Source: Bdellovibrio sp. BCCA (GTDB taxonomy: Bacteria; Bdellovibrionota; Bdellovibrionia; Bdellovibrionales; Bdellovibrionaceae). Taken from it: a DNA stretch of 64,000 nt. The stretch spans positions 2,852,001 to 2,916,000 of the forward strand of contig NZ_JBBNAC010000001.1 in NCBI RefSeq assembly GCF_037996825.1. Direction: 5' to 3'. The notes under the pieces are model-generated. The model was not told the DNA's origin and ran no database searches. It saw only the letters and a list, made by a program, of their open reading frames with translations. Shown in pieces: positions 35,892 to 45,652 of this stretch. Position 1 is the first letter of the stretch, and each line of letters starts with the position of its first letter. The position numbers and the translations under genes were made by a program.

Positions 35892-37021
35892 TACTTATGC
35901 CCCTTTACATTTTCAATAGCGACAATTTCAACAATCTCAATATCAAAAGCTTTTAAGCCGACTTTCTTTTCCGGTTTGTTCGTCAAAAGACGAACTTTGC
36001 GAGCTCCGATTTCACGAAGGATCTGTGCGCCGATACCGTAATCTCTTTCATCCATCAGCGGCGTCGGAGGACGAACGTCATCCATACCTGCAAGAACTTG
36101 CAACTCTTGTACAAGACCTTGTGTGCGGTTGTTTCCACGAAGCAAAACGAAAGCGCCACTGGGTTGTTCATTGATAAGCTTAATGCTTTCAAGAACCGTG
36201 GAAGCGCCTCTTTGTAGAACCGCCATAAAATCACGAGTGAAGTTATCCACGTGAACGCGGACCAATGTTTCTTTCTCTGGAGTGATTTCGCCTTTTTGAA
36301 TCACCAAGTGCTCAAGTCCGTCCACAGTGCTTCTGAAAACACGCGCTTTCATGTCTTTGCCAAATGAAGGAGGCAAATCCATGGAAGCGATTTCTTCCAC
36401 CAAAGTTTCATTCGCTAAGCGATACGCGATCAAATCCACGATCGTGCCGATTTTGATGCTGTGTTTTTTTGCGAAGTCTTTAAGATCATTCACGCGAGCC
36501 ATCGTGCCATCTGGATTCATCACTTCACAGATAACCGCTGCAGGATTAAGACCCGCCAAGCGAGCCAAATCCACACTGGCTTCCGTGTGACCGGCACGTT
36601 TCAATACGCCACCTTGCTGTGCACGAATTGGGAAGATGTGACCAGGCATGTGAATGTCTGAAGGTTTTGCGTGGGGATTCGCCGCCACTTTCAAAGTGTG
36701 CGCACGGTCTGCCGCAGAAATACCTGTCGAGATTCCTTCCGCCGCTTCGATACTCACTGTGAAAGCTGTTTTGTTCGGCGCAAAGTTCATGTCATCACGA
36801 ACCATCAAAGGCAATTGCAAGCGCTCGATTTGTTGAGCTGTCACAGTTAAGCACACAAGACCGCGCGCCTCTGTGATCATAAAGTTCACAGCCTGAGTTG
36901 TTACGTGATCTGTCGCAAGGATCAAATCACCTTCGTTCTCACGATCTTCGTCATCAACCAGGATGACCATTTTTCCATTACGAATATCTTCGATGATTTC
37001 AGGGATGGTATTAAAAGACAT
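35891..37021 (-). CDS. ribBX: DHBP synthase with a degenerate GTP cyclohydrolase II half (RibBX type)
   Basis: The N-terminal half (1 to about 205) is 3,4-dihydroxy-2-butanone 4-phosphate synthase: VDDEDRENEGDL, ARGLVCL, and HIFPIRAQQGGVLKRAGHTEASVDLARLAG, all with expected catalytic acids. The C-terminal half resembles GTP cyclohydrolase II (RDYGIGAQILREIGARKVRLLTN) but lacks the three zinc-binding Cys and the catalytic EGRGIGL-like motif, reading NNRTQGL instead. This matches the RibBX class. The start MSFNTIPE at 37021 follows AGGAAAG. A true RibA must be encoded elsewhere. Confidence 0.93.
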   Translation of the reverse strand: MSFNTIPEIIEDIRNGKMVILVDDEDRENEGDLILATDHVTTQAVNFMITEARGLVCLTVTAQQIERLQLPLMVRDDMNFAPNKTAFTVSIEAAEGISTGISAADRAHTLKVAANPHAKPSDIHMPGHIFPIRAQQGGVLKRAGHTEASVDLARLAGLNPAAVICEVMNPDGTMARVNDLKDFAKKHSIKIGTIVDLIAYRLANETLVEEIASMDLPPSFGKDMKARVFRSTVDGLEHLVIQKGEITPEKETLVRVHVDNFTRDFMAVLQRGASTVLESIKLINEQPSGAFVLLRGNNRTQGLVQELQVLAGMDDVRPPTPLMDERDYGIGAQILREIGARKVRLLTNKPEKKVGLKAFDIEIVEIVAIENVKGHK

Positions 37022-37022
37022 T

Positions 37023-37622
37023 TTAATCTTTCCTAACTTCCAAAGAACGTTGAATCGCACGAGCCATGTAATCAGGCTCTACATTCACAACTGAACCGAC
37101 TTTAAGATCGCCCAAGTTTGTGCGCTTTAAGGTTTCAGGAATCAAACACACAGATACGGTATCGTTATTCAGTTCATTCACCGTGAGACTCACGCCGTTC
37201 AAAGTCACACTCCCCTTTTTCCAAACAAAAGGCAGAATCGTGTTTTTGACTTTCACATCGAGGAAAAAAGATTCGCCTTCAAGAGAAGCGCGAGTCACAG
37301 TGCCCAGGCTGTCAACGTGGCCCGTAACAAGGTGACCATGAATGCGATCGCCAAAACGCAATGATCTTTCAAGATTCATTTGCTTACCGATCCAGCTTTG
37401 CGGATTCCAGTTCAAAACTTTGATCGTCTCTGCCGCCAAAGCAAAGGTCATTTGCTCATCATCAAAGGCTTCCACGGTCAAACAAACGCCGTCACAAGCG
37501 ATGCTGTCGCCAAGTTTTATATCATTGAATTTACTAGGTTTTTTAACTTTAATACGATACGCATTCGGAAGCTCTTGGGAGCTCACAATCGGCATCACAG
37601 ATTCTACGATTCCAGAAAACAT
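37023..37622 (-). CDS. ribE: Riboflavin synthase alpha chain
   Basis: Dismutates two lumazine molecules to riboflavin. The protein has 199 residues made of two similar barrel repeats: MFSGIVES at the N-terminus, GDSIACDGVCLTVEAFDD in the first barrel, and HGHLVTGHVDSLGTV and KGSVTLNGVSLTVNELNND in the second. It begins the ribE-ribBX-ribH gene group. I see no FMN riboswitch in the 120 bases upstream; that gap has a terminator of the preceding gene. Confidence 0.96.
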   Translation of the reverse strand: MFSGIVESVMPIVSSQELPNAYRIKVKKPSKFNDIKLGDSIACDGVCLTVEAFDDEQMTFALAAETIKVLNWNPQSWIGKQMNLERSLRFGDRIHGHLVTGHVDSLGTVTRASLEGESFFLDVKVKNTILPFVWKKGSVTLNGVSLTVNELNNDTVSVCLIPETLKRTNLGDLKVGSVVNVEPDYMARAIQRSLEVRKD

Positions 37623-37682
37623 AAAGGCCTCAAGCTTGAATGCCTGAAACCTACACTTTTGCCTCTATATTGGCAAGGAAAG

Positions 37683-37770
37683 GGCGTCATGTTTGCACAT
37701 TGTTCTAGCCATGACGCCAGATCTAATAAAAACCAGCTAGAGGTCTTAGCCACGACCTGGTTTTGAAGGC
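37683..37770 (-). terminator. Tandem terminator-like hairpins before ribE
   Basis: Two inverted repeats follow the 38933 gene on the minus strand. AAAACCAG/CTGGTTTT encloses the stop codon and ends in TTTTTATT. A second, GGCGTCATG/CATGACGCC, has a long loop and is followed by CTTTCCTT. They separate the exported protein gene from ribE. Confidence 0.65.
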
Positions 37771-38933
37771 GTTTGCGGAGTGCCGCTATTGCCGTTGTTT
37801 GGATTCGAAGGATTTACCGGTTGCACACCTGGATCTTGCGGTTTGTAGTTCGCATCGTGGAACTTAAAGAGTTTCACTTTTGCGCCGATCACCGCGTTTT
37901 CATCGTTTTGCTCAATCACGCGACCGCGAGAGATCTCGTCACCGACCCAGTCGATTTCAATTTTCGCCACAGCCGAACCTGCCTGCGCGCCACCACCAAG
38001 GTAACGGGAATCACAAGGCTCGCCTTCCCAGTAGTAGTCTTCGTTGTAAACGAGCAACTGGTCACCTGGTTCTAACTTCACATCCAAACCACCAACGATC
38101 ACCAAGTGTGTGTCGTGATTGGCAAGAACGCGTGTATACCACTCTTCTGATTTAAGCTGTCCGTTTAGATCGCCCACAGCTTTTGTAAGTGCATTCTTTG
38201 TGACTTGCGCGAGAGGCGTTTGATAGTAAGCACTCGGGCCAATCGAGAAAGCACCAAAGTTCAAACCAAAGCTCACTTTGGTTTTTGTTTGTTTCGATGT
38301 CACATTCGCAGCCGCCATCGCTTTAGATGTCAGAGGACGCATTGCCACCATCGATAAATCTAATTGTGCAAACTCAACATTGAATCCTGCAGAGCTTAAA
38401 CCATTCACTGGCAACGCTCCTGCGGGAGTGAAACCCAAAGTGATTCCACCTCCACCGATCAATTCAAAGGAATTTACGGAGCCCGCGATTTTCGCTTGCG
38501 GGATATTCACCATACACCACGCTGTCTTTGCGTATTGTACGTTGTAGTTGTCTTTACCTGCAGCTTGCGCGAAGGCTTTCATCATCTGACCGTCCGCTTT
38601 AGTCAGATTGAAGAAGCCCACATCCCCCGGTCTTGCTTCCTGCGGAGGGACCGCGATCGGCGGATTATACTTCAATGTAAATTCCTTGCTATCCAATAGC
38701 ACGCCGTAGATTTGTTGATTCGCGACAAATTGAAAATCGAAAGCACTTCCGCCAGGAAAGATGATCGGACTTGATCTGATAGCACCAAGCTCTACGATTT
38801 TTTTCAGCGCGCGTGCGGGAACCTCTGGTGGTTTTTGTTCACACTTCTGGTTACCCATGGTCATTGCAGCACCAGCCACCATGATGGATGCTTTAAAAAT
38901 TTTCTTAGACCAATTCGTGCTCTGCGATTTCAT
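37746..38933 (-). CDS. Exported protein, possibly envelope-associated
   Basis: A protein of 395 residues if started at the ATG at 38933, which follows AAGGGAAAG. The first about 28 residues look like a signal sequence, with a Cys in GNQKCEQ that could be a poor lipobox. The body is beta-rich. One part (about 225-300, TPLAQVTKNALTKAVGDLN) is reminiscent of the helix of CsgG-like proteins but this is weak. The C-terminus is a Pro/Asn/Gly tail. No family is assigned. Confidence 0.75.
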   Translation of the reverse strand: MKSQSTNWSKKIFKASIMVAGAAMTMGNQKCEQKPPEVPARALKKIVELGAIRSSPIIFPGGSAFDFQFVANQQIYGVLLDSKEFTLKYNPPIAVPPQEARPGDVGFFNLTKADGQMMKAFAQAAGKDNYNVQYAKTAWCMVNIPQAKIAGSVNSFELIGGGGITLGFTPAGALPVNGLSSAGFNVEFAQLDLSMVAMRPLTSKAMAAANVTSKQTKTKVSFGLNFGAFSIGPSAYYQTPLAQVTKNALTKAVGDLNGQLKSEEWYTRVLANHDTHLVIVGGLDVKLEPGDQLLVYNEDYYWEGEPCDSRYLGGGAQAGSAVAKIEIDWVGDEISRGRVIEQNDENAVIGAKVKLFKFHDANYKPQDPGVQPVNPSNPNNGNSGTPQTPSKPGRG

Positions 38934-39308
38934 GTCTTTCCCTTTCCACAAATACGTGCGGAGGTTTCATGCACAGTATACGGAGTAGATGGGCTGGACC
39001 TTAAACCAGAGCTAAGTTATTGACGACACTTGCAAAACTAAAACCGGTCTTACCTTGAGACACGCTAAGTGCATGAATTTACTGTGAAGGTAAAAAATTT
39101 CGATTTACAAAAAAATTTTCGCTTGTCGAAACATTAGACTCTTTTGTTCAACCTTTTTTATGGGAACACTCGCGTCTGCGACAAGAGTGTCCACATGTTT
39201 TTCACTCTGTGAAAAATGAAATTCCTACTCGATCGCCATACGAACAGAATCTTGACTTGAGGATTTTCCACGCGATGTGGTTTAACCCTCAAAACCTAGG
39301 AGTCTGCT
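38934..39308. repeat. Intergenic region with palindromes
   Basis: This 375-base gap between two divergent exported-protein genes has no supported gene. It contains a perfect inverted repeat TTTTTCAC/GTGAAAAA (39198-39216, loop TCT), and a GC-rich palindrome TCGC/GCGA near 39172-39183 inside an ACACTC/GAGTGT stem. These may be regulatory or terminator elements. TTGACT at 39252 may be a -35 for the 39309 gene but has no good -10. Confidence 0.4.
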
Positions 39309-39662
39309 ATGAAAAAATTTGTGCTAGTTCTTCTATCTCTTGTCGCGTTTACTGCGCATGCCAACGAAACGTGTCTTTCACAAGACGAAGCTCGTGAAGT
39401 TTTACTCAATCAAGACAGAACAATCCTTAGTGAATTAAAACAGCAATACAACGTCGGCTTGTGCAAAGGCCGTCCGAATCAAGGTTGCATCACGAAGACT
39501 CATCTTTCCCAAGTTTTGTTACAAACATATTGGGACGCGAGAAACAATCGTTACCAAAGTGGTTCTTTGTATTACTGGCTTTGCGGACCAGGCGCTGATT
39601 GCTGGGTTCACGCGACATTGACTTGCAACGGTGAAATGAAATTGATCGTTGTTGGTGATTAG
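39309..39662 (+). CDS. Small secreted protein with six cysteines
   Basis: A protein of 117 residues. A signal peptide of 18-19 residues ends at THA. The mature part has six Cys (ETCL, GLCK, QGCI, WLCG, ADCW, LTCN), suggesting disulfides in the periplasm or outside the cell. I recognise no family. AGGAG precedes the ATG. It converges on the 40181 gene. Confidence 0.78.
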   Translation: MKKFVLVLLSLVAFTAHANETCLSQDEAREVLLNQDRTILSELKQQYNVGLCKGRPNQGCITKTHLSQVLLQTYWDARNNRYQSGSLYYWLCGPGADCWVHATLTCNGEMKLIVVGD

Positions 39663-39683
39663 TGTAACGGACGTGGTGGCAGC

Positions 39684-40181
39684 TTAAAAACTGCCACCGC
39701 CAGAGACCGTGATAAAGTATTGAGTTTCGTCTTTGTTGAGGATGCGGTCTTGTTTATCATGACGATCTTCGAAATAGTGAAACGCTTGAATGCCGCCACC
39801 AAGACGAAGTCCGCCCAAACCAAAAGTGATCCCCGCTTTTCCAAAAACCGCATTGGAGTCTTCCGTCGCAAAACGCAAACCGGGGCCCGCGAAGAGTTCG
39901 ATCCCTAAGCCTCGTCCTTGCGTGTAGGCTTCCCAGTTAAACAAAGCCGCCGTATCCAAACCGTAAACCGTATTAATATCAGTTCCAAATTGCGTGAAGA
40001 TGGAGTTGCGCCAATTCAACCAATCGTGAATATACCAATTGAGTCCCAAATGAATTTCGCTGAATGATTCATCATCGCGCGTTCCCGAAGCACCACTAAG
40101 ATCATAAGTCACGCGCGACTGCGCCCAAGAGCTGACTGCCATTCCACAAATCATCATGAAAACTAAAATTGATTTTTTCAT
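39684..40181 (-). CDS. Putative small outer-membrane beta-barrel protein
   Basis: A protein of 165 residues from the ATG at 40181 (MKKSILVFMMI); the longer in-frame start at 40217 would put charged residues before the signal. The signal ends near SSWA. The mature part contains repeated amphipathic strands (EIHLGLNWYIHDWLNW, AGITFGLGGLRLGGG) and ends GGGSF with terminal Phe. Outer-membrane location is inferred. Confidence 0.75.
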   Translation of the reverse strand: MKKSILVFMMICGMAVSSWAQSRVTYDLSGASGTRDDESFSEIHLGLNWYIHDWLNWRNSIFTQFGTDINTVYGLDTAALFNWEAYTQGRGLGIELFAGPGLRFATEDSNAVFGKAGITFGLGGLRLGGGIQAFHYFEDRHDKQDRILNKDETQYFITVSGGGSF

Positions 40182-40228
40182 ATCTCTATTGTGAAAAGCC
40201 CCACTGAGAAAGGTCAAACTGTTTTTAG

Positions 40229-40263
40229 AAATGAAAAAGGCCCCTACAGATTTGCAGGAGCCC
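40229..40263 (-). terminator. Terminator after clpB
   Basis: GGCTCCTGCA pairs with TGTAGGGGCC (two G-U pairs) with a four-base loop, followed on the minus strand by TTTTTC. It begins a few bases after the clpB stop. Confidence 0.8.
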
Positions 40264-40268
40264 TGTTT

Positions 40269-42851
40269 TTAGAATGTTAAGCCTGAGTCCGAGCCTTTAA
40301 CGTGCACTGTGTCTCCAGCTTTGATTTTGCCAGAGATGATTTCTTTAGAAAGCGGATTCAAAAGTTCTGTTTGAATCACACGCTTCAAAGGTCTTGCTCC
40401 GTAAACCGGGTCGTAACCTTTCTTCGCTAAGAAGTTCACTGCCGACGGGTCAAAGTCGATGTTGATTTTCTTCGCTTTAAGTCTTTGCGCTACAAGATCA
40501 AGCTGCACTTTTACGATACCGCCGATTTGCGATTCACCCAAAGAGTTAAACATCACGACTTCATCAATACGGTTGAGGAACTCAGGACGGAAACGCTCTC
40601 TTAAAGCTTCCATCACGGCTTCCCGTTTGTCCGTCTCGCTCATGTGGCTGTCCAAAATAGACTGCGAGCCTACGTTGGATGTCATGATCAAGACCGTATT
40701 TTTAAAGTCTACGGTACGACCTTGACCATCGGTCAAACGACCATCATCAAGAACCTGCAACAAGATGTTAAACACATCCGAATGCGCTTTCTCAACTTCA
40801 TCAAGCAAGACGACGCTATAAGGTCTGCGACGAACGGCTTCCGTCAACTGACCGCCTTCTTCGTAACCCACGTATCCCGGAGGTGCACCGATCAAACGAG
40901 CGACCGCATGTTTTTCCATGTACTCACTCATATCAATGCGCACAACCGCTTGTTCATCGTCGAACAAAAATTCAGCCAGAGCTTTTACAGTTTCGGTTTT
41001 ACCGACACCCGTTGGTCCTAAGAACATAAATGTTCCAATAGGACGATTCGGGTCCGAGATTTCAGCACGGGCTCTGCGGATCGCATCGGCAACAATCGTC
41101 AACGCGTGATCTTGTCCGACAACGCGTTTTTTAAGCTCATCTTCCATATTGAGAAGTTTTTGTGATTCGCTTTCAAGCATCTTGCTAACAGGAATGCCTG
41201 TCCACTTTGCCACAACTTCGGCCACATCTTCGGGACCGACTTCTTCTTTGAGCATGCGGTTTTCAGAAGCTTTTTGTTCTTTGCTGCGCTCTTCAAAAGT
41301 TTTGAGTTTCTTTTCCGTCTCAGGAAGTTTGCCGTATTTCAATTCAGCCGCTTTTCCTAAATCCCCTTCGCGTTCGGCTTTGGAGATTGCAACTTTCAAG
41401 TCCTCAATATCCGCTTTGAGTTTTTTAATCTGATCAATGCCGCCTTTTTCAAACTCCCACTGTTCACGCAAGAGTTGGTTTTTGGCATTAAGGTCTGCGA
41501 TCTCCTTATCAATCACAGCCAAGCGCTCTTTGGCACTTTCATCTTTTTCTTTTTTCAAAGCTTCTTTTTCAATTCGAAGCTGCATCAACTCACGCTCAAT
41601 TTTATCCACTTCTTCAGGAACCGAGCGTGTTTCAATACCAAGCTTACTTGCCGCTTCGTCGATCAAATCAATCGCCTTATCCGGCAAGAAACGATTCGTG
41701 ATGTAACGATGAGATAACTTCACCGCCGATACCAACGCCGCATCCGTAATACGAATACCATGATGGACTTCGTATTTCTCTTTCAGACCACGCAAGATCG
41801 TGATCGCATCATCAACGCTTGGTTCTTCCACCATCACGGTTTGGAAACGACGTTCAAGAGCCGCATCTTTTTCGATGTACTTGCGATACTCATCCAAAGT
41901 CGTTGCACCAATACAGCGCAACTCACCACGCGCCAAGGCCGGTTTTAACAACTGCCCAGCATCCATGGCGCCTTCGGTTTTTCCGGCACCCACAAGCGTG
42001 TGCAATTCATCGATGAATAAAATGATTTGTCCGTCGCTGGATGTGACTTCTTTGATGACTGCTTTCAAACGGTCTTCAAACTCACCACGGTATTTGGCTC
42101 CCGCGATCAAAGCCCCCATATCCAAAGACATGAGTTTTTTGCCAATCAGGTTATCAGGGACGTCGTGCTTGATGATTCTTAAAGCCAAACCTTCCGCGAT
42201 GGCTGTTTTACCAACGCCGGGCTCACCGATAAGAACCGGATTGTTTTTTGTTCTACGCGAAAGAACCTGCACGACACGACGAATTTCTTCGTCACGCCCT
42301 ACGACAGGATCTAACTTTCCTTCTGCCGCCAGAGCCGTTAAATCACGAGCGTATTTTTTTAAAATCTCGTACTTGTTTTCAGGCTCATCATCCGTGACCT
42401 TTTGATTGCCGCGCATTTCTTCCAAGGCTGTTTTCACGGCATCCGCGTTGATCTTTGATTTTTTAAAAAGAGCATTCAACTCGGCATCGCCGGATTTCAA
42501 CATTCCTAAAAAGAAATGCTCTGTAGAAATATAGGCATCACCCCAAGCTTCGGCCTCGGCTTCCGCCGCTTTAAAGACCTTTTCTAAACGAGGGCCCGCA
42601 AAAAGTTTTTGCCCGCCACCGGTGACTTGAGGAAACTTATCCATGCGCGTGCGAAGTTCCGTTAAGAACTGTGCTTGCGCCACGTTTAATTTGTCCAATA
42701 AACGCGGAACAATGCCTTCGGATTGCTGTACTAGCTCCGTTAGCAAATGTTCCGGCTCCACAGAGGGGCTGTTCTTACGCTCGGCCAGTCGGGCCGCCGC
42801 TTGCATGGCTTCCTGACTTTTTCGCGTCATTTTTTCAATATCGTTGCTCAT
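40269..42851 (-). CDS. clpB: Disaggregase ATPase ClpB
   Basis: A heat-shock AAA+ hexamer that, with DnaK, resolubilises aggregated proteins. The protein has 860 residues, close to the usual 857. The order is an N-terminal Clp repeat domain (about 1-145), NBD1 with Walker A GEPGVGKT and [20 protein letters not shown], the coiled-coil middle domain (about 400-525), and NBD2 with GPTGVGKT and Walker [12 protein letters not shown]. The sensor 2 region [10 protein letters not shown] is present. GGAGGGATT lies just upstream of the ATG. Upstream TTGACA may be its -35. Confidence 0.98.
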   Translation of the reverse strand: MSNDIEKMTRKSQEAMQAAARLAERKNSPSVEPEHLLTELVQQSEGIVPRLLDKLNVAQAQFLTELRTRMDKFPQVTGGGQKLFAGPRLEKVFKAAEAEAEAWGDAYISTEHFFLGMLKSGDAELNALFKKSKINADAVKTALEEMRGNQKVTDDEPENKYEILKKYARDLTALAAEGKLDPVVGRDEEIRRVVQVLSRRTKNNPVLIGEPGVGKTAIAEGLALRIIKHDVPDNLIGKKLMSLDMGALIAGAKYRGEFEDRLKAVIKEVTSSDGQIILFIDELHTLVGAGKTEGAMDAGQLLKPALARGELRCIGATTLDEYRKYIEKDAALERRFQTVMVEEPSVDDAITILRGLKEKYEVHHGIRITDAALVSAVKLSHRYITNRFLPDKAIDLIDEAASKLGIETRSVPEEVDKIERELMQLRIEKEALKKEKDESAKERLAVIDKEIADLNAKNQLLREQWEFEKGGIDQIKKLKADIEDLKVAISKAEREGDLGKAAELKYGKLPETEKKLKTFEERSKEQKASENRMLKEEVGPEDVAEVVAKWTGIPVSKMLESESQKLLNMEDELKKRVVGQDHALTIVADAIRRARAEISDPNRPIGTFMFLGPTGVGKTETVKALAEFLFDDEQAVVRIDMSEYMEKHAVARLIGAPPGYVGYEEGGQLTEAVRRRPYSVVLLDEVEKAHSDVFNILLQVLDDGRLTDGQGRTVDFKNTVLIMTSNVGSQSILDSHMSETDKREAVMEALRERFRPEFLNRIDEVVMFNSLGESQIGGIVKVQLDLVAQRLKAKKINIDFDPSAVNFLAKKGYDPVYGARPLKRVIQTELLNPLSKEIISGKIKAGDTVHVKGSDSGLTF

Positions 42852-42886
42852 AATCCCTCCATCTGAAATAAAGAATGAGTCCTATT

Positions 42887-42899
42887 TTGACTTTGTCAA
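42887..42899. promoter_or_regulatory. Palindromic shared -35 region between clpB and 42927 gene
   Basis: TTGACTTTGTCAA is a perfect inverted repeat. On one strand it gives TTGACT with TTTATT 17 bases downstream for the rightward gene; on the other it gives TTGACA for clpB. The two promoters may thus overlap. I see no CIRCE element. Confidence 0.4.
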
Positions 42900-42926
42900 T
42901 AGAGGATTATTTATTAAGGAACTGAG

Positions 42927-43184
42927 ATGCCAGGAATCGTAAATCCCAAGGGAAAAAAGTCACAGCCCCGTCTTACGCCGTCTATCAAAAAAGACACTGT
43001 GAACCCGCGCGATTTTATGAAATATGACACACGCTTTTCTTGTGAAGATTGCTCCCACTATGATGGAGACAAGAACGTCTGCACCATTGGCTACAATCCT
43101 TCGCATCATTTAAAAGCGGAACAGTTTCATCAATATGAACTCGCTGGCAATATGGCCTTTTGTCGCTTTCTAGAAATTGACTGA
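42927..43184 (+). CDS. Small cysteine-containing protein
   Basis: A protein of 85 residues, divergent from clpB. The first about 25 residues are basic. Four Cys (SCEDC, VCTIG, FCRFL) plus His residues (SHY, PSHHLK) could bind a metal or cluster, resembling ferredoxin-like high-potential iron-sulfur or zinc proteins only in Cys content. It has no signal. GGAACTGAG precedes the ATG weakly. Confidence 0.72.
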   Translation: MPGIVNPKGKKSQPRLTPSIKKDTVNPRDFMKYDTRFSCEDCSHYDGDKNVCTIGYNPSHHLKAEQFHQYELAGNMAFCRFLEID

Positions 43185-43675
43185 GCTTCCGTCTAGCAAA
43201 TCACGATTTTTCCCTCTGAAAGTATTGTATCTAACTGACTCAGGACAATCTTACGTCCTGAAACCCCGATCTATCCTTAGACTAGTATTGTAGAAATAAA
43301 ACAAAACCCGCCGGACGTCCTGTCAAGAGAACGTCTCAAATCCCGATCATATACGCATCAACGATTCACTCAGAAGGAGTCAGAGAGAGAAGGTCACTCT
43401 CTCTGTAGAACCGAAAGGAGGGCCTTCAAGGATGACGTAAGTAGAACAACAGATTGTTCGCGCGCTGGGCGCAGGAGCATGAAAGAGCGAAGCTCTGAAA
43501 TGCGGACTTAACCAGCGACTCTCTCTAAGCCGGAGAGAAAACAATAAAGGCCATTCAATTAGCACAGACTCGGATGTCAGTGCTCGGCAAAGCAGAGTAG
43601 GTTCTGCCAAGCCAAACAAAACAAATCAAGGAGGGTATTGAAAATGAAAAATAAATATTAACGGAGGAATTTAAA
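43185..43675 (+). promoter_or_regulatory. Long structured leader and promoter region of flagellin
   Basis: This 491-base gap has no annotated gene. A sigma-28-like promoter TCAA-N15-CCCGATCA lies at 43323-43349, giving a leader of about 320 bases. An earlier CCCGATCT box is near 43267. The leader has a strong hairpin CAGAGAGAG/CTCTCTCTG at 43381-43405. It contains several mini-ORFs behind purine-rich sites: MT (43432-43440), MKERSSEMRT (43479-43511) and MKNKY (43644-43661, after AAGGAGGG). The last one ends 14 bases before the flagellin ATG. Confidence 0.6.
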
Positions 43676-44509
43676 ATGGGAATGAGAGTAACAACAAACA
43701 TGGCAGCGATCAACGCACAAAGAAACCTCGTTGGTTCGCAAAGACAAATCAACGATTCTATGGCGAAACTTGCTTCTGGTAGCCGTATCAATAAAGCGGC
43801 TGACGATGCAGCAGGTCTTGCGATTTCTGAAGGCTTGAAAGCTCAGATTCGTTCTGCAGCACAAGCTCAACGAAATGCGAACGACGGTATCTCAATGGTT
43901 CAAACTGCTGAGGGTGGCTTGAACGAAATCGGTAACATCGTGGTTCGTCTTCGTGAGTTGGGAATCCAAGCGGCTTCTGACACTGTTGGTGAAACAGAGC
44001 GTGGCATGTTGAATAAAGAGGTTCAGCAATTGAAATCTGAAGTTCAACGTATCGCTTCTGTAACTACTTGGGGTACTACTAAACTTCTTGATGGTTCATC
44101 TCCGAAGTTTGATTTCCAAGTTGGTTTGTTCAACAACCAAGAAGAAGATCGTATCTCTTTCAACGCTGGTGAAAACGTAGCTACGTTGGATGCTCTTGGA
44201 ATCGGTGGTATTGACTTCTCTTCTAAAGAGGGAGCTCAAGAAGCTTTGGGTCTGTTGGATAACGCTCAGACTTCAATCTCTGGAACTCGCGCTAACCTTG
44301 GTGCGCTCCAAAACAGATTGACTTCAACAGTAGACAACTTGGGTGTCGCTCAAGAGAACTTGTCAGCTGCTAACAGCCGTATCCGTGACACAGACGTTGC
44401 TCAAGCATCTTCAGAGATGACTCGTAACAACATCTTGTTGCAAGCTGGTACTTCAACTTTGGCGCAAGCTAACCAATCTAACCAATTGGCTCTTAAGTTG
44501 ATCGGCTAA
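43676..44509 (+). CDS. fliC: Flagellin
   Basis: Main subunit of the flagellar filament. At 277 residues it is a short flagellin. The conserved N-terminal helices run about 1-140 (NMAAINAQRNL, RINKAADDAAGLAISEGLK), the central part is brief, and the C-terminal helix is about 190-277 (LGALQNRLTSTVDNL, ARLRDTD-like SRIRDTDVAQASSEMTRNNI, LLQAGTSTLAQANQ). The variable surface domain is almost absent. GGAGG stands eight bases before the ATG. Bdellovibrio flagella are sheathed and built from several flagellins; only one gene is seen here. Confidence 0.98.
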   Translation: MGMRVTTNMAAINAQRNLVGSQRQINDSMAKLASGSRINKAADDAAGLAISEGLKAQIRSAAQAQRNANDGISMVQTAEGGLNEIGNIVVRLRELGIQAASDTVGETERGMLNKEVQQLKSEVQRIASVTTWGTTKLLDGSSPKFDFQVGLFNNQEEDRISFNAGENVATLDALGIGGIDFSSKEGAQEALGLLDNAQTSISGTRANLGALQNRLTSTVDNLGVAQENLSAANSRIRDTDVAQASSEMTRNNILLQAGTSTLAQANQSNQLALKLIG

Positions 44510-44587
44510 GGCGCGGACGCGCACAGTGTGTAGGACGACGACGTCGCCCGAAACTGGAGTAGCTCAAGATATATAGATACTAAAATA

Positions 44588-44615
44588 AAACCCGATGAGA
44601 AATCATCGGGTTTTT
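44588..44615 (+). terminator. Terminator after flagellin
   Basis: CCCGATGA (44591-44598) and TCATCGGG (44603-44610) pair around a GAAA tetraloop, flanked by AAA/TTT and followed by a T run. Confidence 0.9.
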
Positions 44616-44783
44616 CATTTGCTCCCATTTCAAAAAAATTCGCTCACTCTTTTTACAGGACCCTGTTTGAATATTTCCATCATCAAAAAAGTGTAAAACT
44701 TTTTTACCAATAATTTCAAATATTTAGCTAAAGTCCAGGAGAATTTCCTCCGAAATATTATGTACGAAGCATGGAGGAATATT

Positions 44784-45548
44784 ATGAACATTTCTAAAAC
44801 AACAAGCCTGATGGTTGCACTGATCGCTACCACCACCCTTCTTGCAGCTTGCAGTAAAGACGGTTTTCAAACTCTACCGGCAGCGGGTGGAAATACAAGC
44901 CAAGGTTCCAGCGATAATTCAGGACAAGGCACGACGCCGACTCCAAAACCTCCGAGCGCTTATGACAAATTGGAAATGTCTGGCATCGTTGGCGGGACTT
45001 CGTATGAAAATGAGCAAGTCATCGCTCTAGACAAAAACAATAACGCGCTACTTCTTTACCTTCCCCTTCCTCCAGGACCTTTCAGCAATATCTATATAGA
45101 TGTCCCAAATGTTAAAGGGGTCAAAATTCAAACCGTTCTGGACTCTCAGCAGAAAGCGCGCGTGGCCGTGAGCATTCCGTTGAAACTCATCGTCAAAGAC
45201 AAGGTGACATTGCCTCCTGCGAACAGTCTTCCAGGCGGACGCGCTCTTCCAATGATGCCAAGCGGAGAGTTCCCATCACTAGCCCTGGGGCTTAATCAGA
45301 ACTCGGACAACAAGATCTACCTTTATTTCGGCGTGAATGCGGTCGGAATGTTCATGGAAAGCTCTTTCTTTCCGGAGTATTTGGGAATTACGGCACCGAT
45401 TAAAAACAAGGCTGGGACAAGAACTTTGGGTTATTTCACCATCGTTCCGAAGGCCGGGGCCAATAACGGAGGTCTCTTTCTTTCGTTTATCCTTCCCAAT
45501 GACCTCGCGAAAATTATCGACGACCATTTGAGTGGAATTATCAACTAA
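44784..45548 (+). CDS. Predicted lipoprotein of unknown function
   Basis: A protein of 254 residues from the ATG at 44784, which follows GGAGGAATATT; an upstream in-frame start at 44760 is less likely. Signal with lipobox LLAAC (Cys about 23), then a Gly/Ser/Thr/Pro-rich linker (about 30-60), then a compact domain rich in beta and Pro. No motif recognised. It is probably anchored in the outer or inner leaflet of the periplasm. Confidence 0.8.
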   Translation: MNISKTTSLMVALIATTTLLAACSKDGFQTLPAAGGNTSQGSSDNSGQGTTPTPKPPSAYDKLEMSGIVGGTSYENEQVIALDKNNNALLLYLPLPPGPFSNIYIDVPNVKGVKIQTVLDSQQKARVAVSIPLKLIVKDKVTLPPANSLPGGRALPMMPSGEFPSLALGLNQNSDNKIYLYFGVNAVGMFMESSFFPEYLGITAPIKNKAGTRTLGYFTIVPKAGANNGGLFLSFILPNDLAKIIDDHLSGIIN

Positions 45549-45652
45549 ACAAGACCGATAAAAACTCGCTCTATTTTGATTTGCCTGCCCCCTTAAATCT
45601 CGCTAGTCTAAGGGGGCAATCATTTTTGAACCAGCATTTTAGGAGCGAATCA

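Noticed and set aside
37623-37745. FMN riboswitch before ribE
   Set aside because: The gap is only about 120 bases, holds a terminator of the upstream gene and shows none of the conserved FMN aptamer sequences.
41800-42405. 201-codon plus-strand frame
   Set aside because: It is antisense to clpB and Ser-rich as typical of the strand opposite a helical coding gene.
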